A stretch of 64,000 nt of DNA from Owenia fusiformis (taxonomy: Eukaryota > Annelida > Polychaeta > Sabellida > Oweniidae): positions 31,387,248 through 31,451,247 of the forward strand of contig CAIIXF020000003.1 in the NCBI GenBank assembly GCA_903813345.2, written 5' to 3'. The notes beneath the pieces were generated by a model that was given only the letters and a program-made list of their open reading frames with translations, was not told the DNA's origin and made no database searches. Numbering within the stretch: the stretch's first letter is position 1; every line of letters starts with the position of its first letter. Shown piece after piece: positions 38,101 through 47,240 of this stretch. Position numbers and translations under genes: made by a program.

Positions 38101-38215
38101 GAAGATCAAATATATCTATTTCAGCATCAGGTGCTTGTGAAGTAAGATCACCTTTAGACTTTTTACTGACGAACTTTTGAAATGAAAATGGATTTTGACT
38201 TTCGTCTTTCGCCAT
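32119..38215 (-). CDS. ENTR1: Endosome-associated trafficking regulator 1 (six coding exons)
   Basis: Coding exons on the minus strand are 38215-38047, 35960-35494, 35108-35044, 34207-34096, 33046-32868 and 32230-32119 (367 codons plus stop); every junction is GT-AG and the phases agree. The N-terminal half is disordered and acidic, with NPFSFQKFV near residue 8, a second NPFSFKKFL in exon 2, four LPDF motifs and a DDNDDENDDNDD run. Exons 3-6 encode a continuous coiled coil (LAKENAELKKSLL, KRESEDTKALEEMMQQVE, KRAVKAEGLVAKLK, LLTGVDQLKMLSQIL) that matches the C-terminal half of vertebrate ENTR1 (SDCCAG3) in order and spacing. ENTR1 works on endosomes in receptor sorting and cytokinesis (family knowledge). 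It is shorter at the N-terminus than the human protein. All but the smallest introns carry transposable elements. Confidence 0.9.
32363..32525. mobile_element. MITE-like GC-rich element in ENTR1 intron 5
   Basis: CGGATCTAGACGGGGGCATG on the left and CCTGGATCCACCCCTG on the right face each other, with GGCGCATGCCCCCC and ACATGCCCCCCCT inside. It is a common type of small element; the ends are only roughly placed. Confidence 0.55.
33192..33661. mobile_element. Palindromic MITE with about 90-bp arms and TA duplication
   Basis: The arms start CATATATCAC and share GCCTGACAACGGTAAAGTCA, GATACCGTTGTCACAAATGG and CGGACATAAC, nearly identical in inverted order. TA flanks both ends (33190-33191 and 33662-33663), as in Tc1/mariner-type MITEs. 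It sits in ENTR1 intron 4. Confidence 0.88.
33931..34004. mobile_element. Minimal hairpin copy of the 29710 MITE
   Basis: GTGCAATACAGGATATATTC and its exact inverse enclose about 14 bases. The arms match the outer arms of 29710-29902, so this copy has lost the inner part. Confidence 0.8.
34340..34870. mobile_element. Diverged palindrome centred on a perfect GC hairpin, ENTR1 intron 3
   Basis: TTTGACTAGATCA and TGATCTAGTCAAA, and TGACGTCA-containing outer blocks, are placed symmetrically around a perfect 13-bp stem TAAGCGCCCCCCG/CGGGGGGCGCTTA at about 34615-34653. Confidence 0.65.
35998..36467. mobile_element. MULE-like MITE with about 90-bp terminal inverted repeats
   Basis: The ends GGCTTTGTATAAAAAACCTC (35998) and its reverse complement (to 36467) continue as inverted repeats through CTACCTCATACCCACC and CTACGTGGGACATGAT. 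Flanking 9-mers TAGATATAC and TAGATAAAC differ at one base. Long inverted repeats starting with G plus a 9-bp duplication suggest the Mutator-like group. It lies in ENTR1 intron 1, 37 bp upstream of exon 2 on the gene's strand. Confidence 0.75.
36575..36692. mobile_element. Small MITE with CACTGGCAGATC ends
   Basis: CACTGGCAGATCCAGG and (reverse strand) CACTGGCTGATCTTGG bound a GC-rich 118-bp interior with a 14-base C run. Confidence 0.6.
36722..37821. mobile_element. Foldback element with an internal 40-bp tandem array
   Basis: The left end (ACGCCTGGCGTAACCGTC, then CAGTGTTTTTAAGTAG and GCAAGGATCCTACCATGACC) is matched by an inverted right end of about 180 bp ending ACGGTTGTGGCAGGCGTAA. Between them about 15 units of a 40-bp repeat built on GGCATGACCGTGACAATG and TAATATAGTACTGCAAGGCC run in one direction. 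Long inverted ends holding tandem repeats define foldback transposons. It is in ENTR1 intron 1. Confidence 0.8.
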
Positions 38216-38305
38216 TTTTTCTTTACTAGATGGCGCTGCACACCTTGCCGTTTTCGTCTAGTGCTAAATTAATGTGGCAATCCCGGGATACCAACCTACA
38301 GTATG

Positions 38306-39154
38306 TAAGGGAACATGGGGCAAAGCGGCCCAAAAAATTTAATTTTAAGTTGTTCTGTACGGGGTATTTTTGTATCTGTCAATCATCGCGCACTTTGATG
38401 TTCCACTTTATAAATGGTTTGTGGTTTACATTTTTCGAGTGTTTTATACTTTCCTAGGACTATCTTCTGTGATTTTTCAATGGTCAAAAATATTGTCGAG
38501 AGTGGGGCAAAACGGCCCATGGGTGGGGCAAAACGGCCCACCCTCTGTTACATGGGTTTTGAAACCAAAATTAATCAATCACAAGACTCGTCCATAAACA
38601 TCTTATCTCAGACGTTCAAACCTTTGACAGATAAAGTATTCTTAACCCCTACCATAATTCTAGTCATTCGATATGTGTCGGAAGGAAATAAGGCACAAGC
38701 CAGATGTCAAAATTGTTACATTTGAAAACCAATTGTTCTTGCACAATAAGATTTTTGTATGTTATAACATGTGTGGGCCGTTTTGCCCCAAAGACATGTG
38801 AATTTTCAAATAGACGTCATTTTAATTTGCCTAATATTTGAAGCTCGAAATTTTTACAAATAAAGAATAAATGTGCACACTCTATGTAAAATGTTAAATC
38901 AAAACGATATTCTATTGTTGCCGGATTTTTTAGAGATTCTCGTGAGAGGGGTAATTTCCAAAAAAGAGGGTGAAAAGTAGAATTACCTCTTACGTAAAGC
39001 GAGACGCTGCTTGGTTAAAAATGGACGGTCGAGAAGGTGGCAGATATTTCAAAATTCGATTTTGTGACTTTTGAAGAACCATCTTTTTATAGTTCAAAAG
39101 ATATTTCGATGGGCCACTTTGCCCCAGAGGGCCGTTTTGCCCCATGTTCCCCTA
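38306..39154. mobile_element. Inverted-repeat element rich in GGGGCAAA.CGGCCC
   Basis: TAAGGGAACATGGGGCAAAG at the left faces CCATGTTCCCCTA at the right. The motif GGGGCAAARCGGCCCA occurs about six times in both orientations at the ends and in the middle (38500-38540). It lies just upstream of the ENTR1 start. No transposase frame is seen. Confidence 0.7.
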
Positions 39155-40275
39155 GCCCGGGGGCCGGGTGCAGATACTTACTCAGACCTACTCAGGTAAA
39201 ACAACACGATTGTCATTTTCATCACAAGTAGGGGCCAAACCCGGGGGGAGTTGATAATAACATACGGCTATGATTGAGAGTTTTTTAGAATTATTGTTCA
39301 GTTTCCTTTTTTTTAGTTATGCGTAAGGCATTTCAAGACTTTTATAGAATTATCAGTTAAGGTGTTCTTCAATTTTATTCTATGTATGCTTTCTTTTTGT
39401 TCTTGTGTGATCGAATTATGATATTCTTGATTACTTTTATTTGTCCGATCACTTTTTATCAAAGTTCTAATATTGGGTTCCATCAAATGTGATATTTTCA
39501 TCTTATGTAGTACCTACATTAACATTCCTTTCATCTTGGTATCTTATCTCAGAGTTTACCGACAGCTTTAAAGAATAACAATTTGTGTGAACTTTTAATA
39601 TTGGCTTTGATCTTTTGCTATGATTGTTCGATGAAGGGACACCCCAGAAGCCCCAGAGAAAAGGGAGTTAGATTTTAGAATTTGACTAGACAAGATGTAG
39701 TGAAGCTACACAAAGTGTAAATTATAAAATAAAATAATTATATATTTTAGAATATAAACAATGAGGTTGAGTTTGAATTATATGTAAAATTAGTCAGAAG
39801 GAAGAACCCAACAATTACAGAAAACAATTAATGTTTTTAACGTTAATCTATTCAGTGGTACAAGTTGGTACAGCTCTATTTAGTAATTATTATGGTGTAT
39901 CTCAAGATCCGAAATAGGCACCGATGCCATTTATTAGTCACTATATAACTGCCCAATGATAACATAATGTACGGCAATAATGCGTTTTTTGTTCAATGAC
40001 CCTCCAAACTGATTATATAACATGTTTTATCATTGACGTATCATGTTATCATTGTACATTCTAAAGACAGAAAGCATTGTTAAATAAATTAAAGGCGTAC
40101 AGTGTCTATTTTTCATTCTAGAATACATAAACGAACATTGAAAAAAGCAGATTAATTAGTTAATGAAATCACAGAATGAAATCCCGTAACACTAAGCTGC
40201 ATCACCACTTCACTTCGTTACAAACCTTTTTCTGTAAATATGAGCTTGAAAAATAATTATTGATGCTTTGCTGTA
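39155..40275. other. Intergenic, nothing recognised
   Basis: AT-rich; no splice-bounded frame or repeat recognised. Confidence 0.4.
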
Positions 40276-40872
40276 TATTCTAGGAATTATAGATGTCTTT
40301 CATTGTACCCCCCTTAAAATCATACCAATGGGGTATAAATCTGCATACCATAGTAACCATTAAACCAACACTGATGAAACTTTCATGATAGTCAAACATA
40401 ATGATGTGAATAATACCTGTTAATTTCAAGACAAATGGCTCTTTATTTTCTTCAAAAATTGGACACAAATAAAGAATTCTTTGGAAAAGTACCACGTCCC
40501 CTTTCTAAATTTATTCGCATTGCCATATAATCATCAGCAATATATTCCACTATGTGGATAAGATAAAACAGCTGTTGATTTAATATTATCAAACATACAC
40601 TGAATGGTGATTCTTCCCAATTTCATGAAAATAATATGTGTTTTATCTCACGGGGTGTCTTACATTTTGACGAAAATGTGTACTTTTTAACATATGATCT
40701 TCGTTACCATAGCAACCAGTTGTTCAACTTTGATGGAATTTGTCATAATGGTAGGACATGATAAGTAGATGCTTACCTGTAAATATCAAGATGATTGGTT
40801 GCAAATTCTAGGAATTATATATGACTTTCCTAGTACCCCTCTTAAAATTACAACAGGGGGTATAAAAACTAG
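40276..40872. repeat. Two copies of a dispersed repeat, permuted
   Basis: TTCTAGGAATTATA..GTACC.C.CTTAAAAT and ACCATAG.AACCA..CCTGT.AAT.TCAAGA occur at 40276-40450 and again at 40698-40872 in swapped order, as expected of slices from a tandem array with roughly 420-bp spacing. Confidence 0.5.
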
Positions 40873-40985
40873 ACGTTTGGGATCTGTTTACAAACTTCAT
40901 GAAACTACTAGAACGAGTAGGTCCTCCAGAACTTTGAGCATGCTCAAAATTTTCTGGTGATCGTCAAAACGTTGCCGAATCGGTT
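40873..40985. mobile_element. Fragment of the TATCACACCAAACTAG MITE family
   Basis: GTTTGGGATCTGTTTACAAA, GTAGGTCCTC and GCATGCTCAAAATTTTCT match the interiors of the family members at 60162 and 62549. It abuts the 3' end of the LINE that follows. Confidence 0.6.
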
Positions 40986-40987
40986 TT

Positions 40988-43900
40988 ATTAATAATAATA
41001 AGATTTTATTTCATATAAGGCCTCTGGCCCATTGTGTACATAGTATGTTTACAATAGTTTAATATTGGTTGCTTCAATAATTAATAGTGATAACTTCTTT
41101 AGGAGGATAGCATTTTTTGTTTTCATCAATTGGATGAATTGATCTGTGCTATAGTTTTCTACAAAGGTAATGTCAAGACTTAATCTAATATTATGGTATC
41201 TAGGACACTTACACATTACATGGTACTCATCCTCTATTATTATGGTACAATATTTACACATTCTATTGTCTCTTACAATATTACGGTGTCTTCCCGTTTC
41301 AATTTCAAAACAGTGGTTCGAAATTCTAAATTTTGCTAGAGCTTTAATACATCTATATTCTAAATTACATAATAAATAAAATTCAGGCTCTAAAATATTT
41401 TTAAATTGCATATATGTATATAATTTGGGGCTTTCCCTGAGTTTCCCTAGCCAAGCTTGGCTGTACATATCCTGAAGTCTTTGCTTAAATATAAAAATAA
41501 AATATAATTGGTTCCCTACACTTTGCTCAAACCATGCATGTCCAAATCCCAGTGAAAAAAAGCAAATATTTGATTTTTGATGCCCAAGTTGTTTTTCCCG
41601 ATTGATCTAGTTGATAAAGCATTGTATAGCATGATTTAGGATGTCTATGATTGGGCATTTCTGTTAATTTTATCCAGTATTTTAAGGTTTTAAGCATATA
41701 AGTGGTACAAAGTGGAAGTCTGCCACATTCGCCTAATGCTGCTGCATCATTTGATTGTGGTCCCACACCTATATAATATTTACAAAATTGAGCTTGTGTA
41801 CATTCAATTACATTACACCATTCATATCCCCACATCTCTGAACCATAGCTCAAGATGGGTGTTACCATGGCATCAAACAGAGAGAACATAAGTTTAAGTG
41901 GTATTCTTCCACACTTTTGGTTAAGTTGTTTGAGTAAAATAATAGATTTCTTTGCTTGTGAAGCAAGCTGACTTTTAGCTGGAGACCAGGAGAGTCTTAT
42001 GGAAAATAGTATACCTAGATATTTATAATATGATATTTGTTCTATCTCTGCTCCTTCAAAATAAAATTTTTCATTTTGCCTGAGGGGACCACCATTCCTG
42101 AACACCATCACATTTGTTTTGGATAAATTTACTTTCATTCCCCATTTACGTGAAAAGCTACCTAAGGTATCAAGTTGTTTTTGCACATTTGGTACAGTGT
42201 TACCTATACAATTTAAGTCATCCACATAACACAATGCCATTATATTAGGGGAACCTTCTACAATATGGATTCCTTGGCAGTTTTGTTCCCTCAGCATGTT
42301 AAAAAATGAGTTTACATACATAATGAACCACGTTGGGCTGAGTGAATCTCCTTGAAATATACCCTTTGTACATGGAAAAAAAATTGTAATTCCTTTTACA
42401 TGTTTAATAGTATGGATATCTTGCTCTATATTTACGTTTATCTCGCATTTAACACAGCATTGAAGTTTACTGTACATCGATTGATATAGTTTTAACACGT
42501 TACCATGGATACCTGTAGTCATCATTTTATAAAATAGGTGGCGGTGGGGTATATTATCAAACGCTTTTGAGAAATCAATAAAAATACAATAGAACCTTCC
42601 ACCTGGTGTTGACAAATGTTTCTGGGTCATTGCTGATAAAGTGAAAATATTATCAATTGTACTGTACCCTGGTCTCGATCCCGCTTGGGATTCATCTATA
42701 ACGCTGTTACCTTTACTCCAATTTAACATCCTTATATTGAATATTGAATTAAACATCTTTGCTAAGGTCTCAAGAAGTGAAATACCTCGAAAATTTGGAC
42801 ATATATAGGTTCCCTTTTTATGAATAGGGCATATTATTGCTTTGCACCAGTCATCGGGGTAAGTCCCTGACTTTAAAATCGCATTATACAGTTCCACCAA
42901 TTTAGGGGTAATGATGTCCTTTGTATGTACAATAAATTCATTTAAGAATCCACTCAGTCCATGTGCTTTGTCATGTTTTAGTTTATTTATACAGAATGTA
43001 ACTTCCTCCATTGAAATTGGATCATTTAATATATCTGGGTCATTGTTATCACATTCAATACACAGGTTGTCATGGAGTTGCATGGTATGATCTATCAGTA
43101 TTTTAAATTCCTGGTCAATATTTACAATTTCATCATTCAGTAGTGAATTGAAATAGTCTTTCCAATCATTAGGGTCAATATTGATATTAGGTTGTTTCTT
43201 TCTTAACAATTGTTTGATTGTCGCCCATTTATTGTCACGGTCTTGTATTAATCCACACATCTTTGCTTTCAGTTTGTTCTTCTTAAGTTTAACTGATGTC
43301 TTGAATTGATTCCTGTATGTTGTATATTGTTCGTAGTCGGTTTGGTTGCGTGTTGTCCTGAAAATGTTCAATTGGCGGTATTTCTTGGCTTTCAGTTCCT
43401 GTAGTTCGTTATCCCACCATTCTGGTTGTTGGGGTTTGTTTTTTGCCCGTTTGCTCGATGATTTTTGTTTCATGCTTGCACCTGCTCTTGTGTATATATT
43501 GTTCAGGACATTTATACTTTCATTGATGTTGCCATCATTTATCAGACGTGAAAAGTTCTGCAGGAGAGCTTTTGTTTCATCATCACACATGGTTCTCTGA
43601 AATGTTGGTTCTTTATCATGTTTCCATTTATAGGAATCGGTTTTTATTATTTGCGGGTTTCGGTTAATGTCTTGTTGCTGTTCATGGAGGATATTAATGT
43701 TTAACTGCAGGAGTGTTGGGTAATGGTCAGATTCGTCAATTGTTAGTACAGAAAATTTTTCAATTTTATCAAATAATGAATCTGGTGCTAATGTGAGATC
43801 TACTTGGCTGAGTCCATCATTTGATGTACATGTGAATTCTCCTTCTGGGTCACCCTTTGTTCTTCCATTTACGATGTGAATGCCAAATGTTTTACATATA

Positions 43901-44372
43901 TCAATAAGAGATCTGCCATACTGGTTATCTACTTTGTCACAGTTTGCTCTTGGTTTTTGAAAGTTGTCAAGGTTATATAGTTCAGGAAAAGGGATATTCT
44001 CTGCTGTGTCTGATGTGATATAGTCTCGCAATTGTGCAGTTCTACAGTTTGTATCACCGCTTAATAATATGTCACATTCTGGCACTTTCTCCAACAAATG
44101 GATGATTTTTGTTTCCAATAGAGATATTCCGTCCTCTTCATGGTTATAAAGTGAAGATCTTTCTGGAGCTACATATATGCACAATAATCCAATATCTTTA
44201 TCTAATCCGAAGTAATGTTTACTTAGTTTAAAGGCTACAGATTCTTTTAGGTTATGACATACATGTTTGATCCCATCTAATAGTGATTTACGAACGAATA
44301 CACATATCCCTCCATGGTATCTGCCTCTTGATTTAGTTTTAGGTCTGCTTAGACCAAAGCATTTATGCGTAT
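40988..44372 (-). mobile_element. LINE retrotransposon, 3' portion
   Basis: The minus-strand element ends in a short (TAA)n-type tail at 40987-41001. It contains most of an endonuclease-reverse transcriptase ORF, and continues past the LTR insertion at 52196-52390. Counting both parts it is about 3.6 kb and 5'-truncated. I favour the Jockey/CR1/I side of LINE diversity from the APE endonuclease and the C-terminal Cys/His motif, without a firm clade. Confidence 0.88.
41049..44372 (-). pseudogene. LINE endonuclease-reverse transcriptase, split and frameshifted
   Basis: From 44372 the frame holds the rest of an APE-type endonuclease (GGICVFVRKSL, LSGDTNCR, SDHYPTLL), then a reverse transcriptase with FRGISLLE, IDFSKAFDN, GIFQGDSLSPTW and catalytic YVDD, and a C-terminal region with CKYC..EYHVMCKCPRYH. 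The frame breaks in a run of seven A at 41555-41561: one base too many moves the last 170 or so codons (to 41049) to another frame. The first part of the endonuclease lies beyond the inserted LTR element. Apart from that insertion and the single-base shift the catalytic residues look intact, so it died recently. Confidence 0.88.
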
Positions 44373-46349
44373 TGTCGCGCGCCAGACTCCCGCCGAGTAC
44401 CCGTACTCCCTCGGAGAAGGTCTGGTGGCGATGATAAGGGATTCGGAGGTGTTTATCACGGGCGCCGAGCTGGTTTGGTGCTTCAGCTGTCACTGAGCTA
44501 GGAGATGGAAAACACAATGTAAAAAACAATCAATTACGGGATTTTAACAATCTATTCAACACTATAATTACTATAACAATCAATTTCAAAATGTCCTCAA
44601 ATGCCTTTATGGCCAGTAATACAATAATGTCTCTATATAACAAAAACTCTGGCTCTGAGTTGTCTGTCTCTATGCTACTCTGCCATACTCTGCTCTTTGC
44701 TCTGCTTGTCTGCTCTGCTCTCTCTGATATACTCGGCTCTGCTCTCTGCTATGCTCTGCTCTCTGCAATACTCTGCTTGTCTACTCTGCTCTGCTCTGCT
44801 TGAAAAGAGCTCTCCCTCTTGAGCTATCTCGTCTTTGGGAAGGAGCCCTGGCTCTGGAAGTAACCTCTGCTTCGGGAGTCGCCTTGTCACGGGAGTAACC
44901 ACCCTTAAACTCTCCTCAAAAGAGTGCTTTCACTCTTTGAGCTACACTGTCTCTTGGAAGGGGTTCAGGCTCCGAGAGTAACCTCTGCTCTTGGAGTCAC
45001 CACTTTTCAGGATATACCTCTCTACAACCTCTGCTCAATTCACTCTTGAGCTACACTGTCTCTCGGAAGGGGTCCAGGCTCCGGGAGTATCCTCTGCTCT
45101 TGGAGTCGTCACTTCTCAGGAGAAACCTCTGCTCTCCAACGAGATCCACACACTGGGAGTACCTCAGCCCCGGGAATCGCCTCGTCTCAGGAGTAACCTC
45201 TACTCTTGAACAAGATCCACACACTGCTAGTACCTCAGCCCCGGGAATCGCCTCGTCTCAGGAGTAACCTCTACTCAAAGAGTGCTCTCACTCAATGAGC
45301 TACACTGTCTCCAAAGAGTAACTTCTACTCAAAAAGTGCTCTCACTCAATGAGCTACACTGTCTCCAAAGAGTAACCTCTGCTCTCGGAGTAACCTCTTC
45401 GCAGGAGCAACCTCACTACAACCTCTGTAGAGAATAACAACTCTAGAATGTCGATCAAAGGATGAGATTAGACAGAGCTGTTATCTCTCGCCTTGGAGCA
45501 CCTCAGTTCCGGTAATGTAACCTTGGCTCCGATGAGAGTAAACCTTCCTCAACATACAACCCTGGGTGAGAGTCAGATCGCCTCGACAAAGTAGGAGCAT
45601 TTATAGCTTGGAGGGGTAATGACTAGGAGCCACCAATACTCAGAGCAGAATGACTCACGAATATCGATCAAAGAAATGAGATTAGACAGAGCCAAATCTA
45701 CTCAGAGAATCTGGAGCTCAAAACTTCTCAAAATGACGTCACTTCCTTCAAAATCAAAGATGGCCGACCGCCGGGAATTGTGGGAACAAGAAAGCAAGAT
45801 GGCGGACAGCTAATTACCCATTTATGCCAACCTCAATCAAGAAAATGGTTAACTCACCAAAACACTGGCTGTTGTCTTGTATTTTCTTCAATAGTCGCAC
45901 CAAATACAATCTGCATCTAACGATTACTGCAACTAATCCAATATATCCAAAATAATGCTCCAATAAGTCCACAGATTAAATAAAACACGCTTGCACATAA
46001 ATAAATCCAAACTGACGAGGTGTTGTATCTTCAAGATCTTGGTTTACTCTGATTCACGTGGTTAATTACAAACAATAAAATACAGACACCTCAAGTTGCA
46101 TCATGGGAAAACTACAACTTAAGTTGGAGGGAAATTCAAATAAAAGAATCTGATTGGCTGATCACCGGTTGCTGGGTACTTAATTATTCTAATTTATTCC
46201 ACTACAGTCTGCTGATCAGTAAACATCCCAGTGCCTACGTGACATTCTGCATGTACACATTTGAGCAATTAAACTCTCTGAAAGAGTCGACTGACTCCAC
46301 ATATAAAAGTTCAAAATAAAACAAAAATGAAACTCACAATTTTGTCACA
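44373..46349 (-). repeat. 3' LTR (minus-strand element)
   Basis: 1,977 bp; on the plus strand it begins TGTCGCGCGCC and ends TTTTGTCACA. It holds a (CTCTG)-rich stretch at 44676-44800 and degenerate repeats of GGAGTAACCTCTGCTC from about 44850 to 45400. No difference was seen from the copy 5,846 bp away. Confidence 0.97.
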
Positions 46350-46361
46350 CTCCCTCCTCCC
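46350..46361 (-). other. Polypurine tract
   Basis: On the minus strand GGGAGGAGGGAG directly precedes the 3' LTR. Confidence 0.75.
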
Positions 46362-46547
46362 AGGATGGATCGCCCTCGATCCAACAAGGAAGATATAACA
46401 TACATGTTTCCTAACTAACAATAGAGCTATAAATCTCAAACTTGAGACTTCAAAACATGAACAATACAACTCACGATTAATATAACCCATTATCTCTAAA
46501 ACAATCAACGATCATAGTCGAAAATGTCTCTTTATGATCACACAGCA

Positions 46548-47240
46548 TTAATCACGAATGTCTGCTGGTGCAGACACAACACAACTGTAATCCTTCAAGT
46601 ATGTAGGAACATGTCTTCTCCGTGTGGAACGAGGAGGTTTCTTCTCTCTGGATGACTGTTGGAGTTCACTCCTCTCGTGGTCGTCCATAGAGCTATCCTC
46701 ACTCTTTCTGGGTAACTCTTCTCTGAAGCTTGATTTAGACTCAACAACTTTCCCCTCGTTGGCTTTCTTCCTTCTCACTTTGGGTTTTACCTTCTTTGGG
46801 GAAGGAGAGCTCAAACTCTCAGAGTCCATCTTTCTCTTTCTCAGGCTCAACGTTTCATCTTCTATTCTTTTCAAATCAGTCAAGGGTTGCTCTGGTAATG
46901 AAGCACATTCTGGTTCTTCATCAGCCGATATCCATCGGGACCAGGAAGCAGGTAGCTTGCACTCAAATGGTTTCAGAAGATTCTGGTGAACCACTTTTGG
47001 CTTCCCTGTCTTCTTCTCCTTGATTCTGTAAATCACTGGAGAGAGTCGACCCACTATCTGGTATGGCCCTATCCATCTTGGTTGTAACTTTGGGGACTTG
47101 CCAACTCTTGGGAACTCTATCTGTAGGTCCTCTACTGGAACAATATGACTCCTCGGACTTGACTTGAGTACAGTCATCTCGTTCTCGCCAGTGTAGATCT
47201 GGAGCTCTTTCCATGTCCCATGGTCTCCTGCCTCCTCCAT
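46548..47240 (-). pseudogene. Integrase C-terminal tail of Gypsy pol
   Basis: A 230-codon frame starting at ATG 47240 contains the GPY/F-type module of Gypsy integrases (PKLQPRWIGPYQIV, then VIYRIKEKK and VVHQNLLKPF), followed by a basic Ser-rich tail. The catalytic core and zinc finger of integrase are absent. It overlaps the end of the Gag-protease frame by 278 bp in another phase, so the deletion of pol joined protease-linker sequence to this tail near 47240-47340. I doubt that it is translated as an enzyme. Confidence 0.8.

Noticed and set aside
41555-41561. Programmed frameshift in the LINE
   Set aside because: An A7 run could be slippery, but the LINE is already interrupted by an LTR element, and a simple indel or sequencing error is more likely.
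44400-44529. Extra N-terminus of the reverse transcriptase frame
   Set aside because: The first 50 or so codons are LTR sequence read in phase by chance; the true endonuclease start is at 52196-52390.
44591-45813. Several open frames in the LTRs (repeated at 50437-51659)
   Set aside because: They are products of CTCTG and GGAGTAACC repeats with no homology, and occur identically in both LTR copies only because the LTRs are duplicates.
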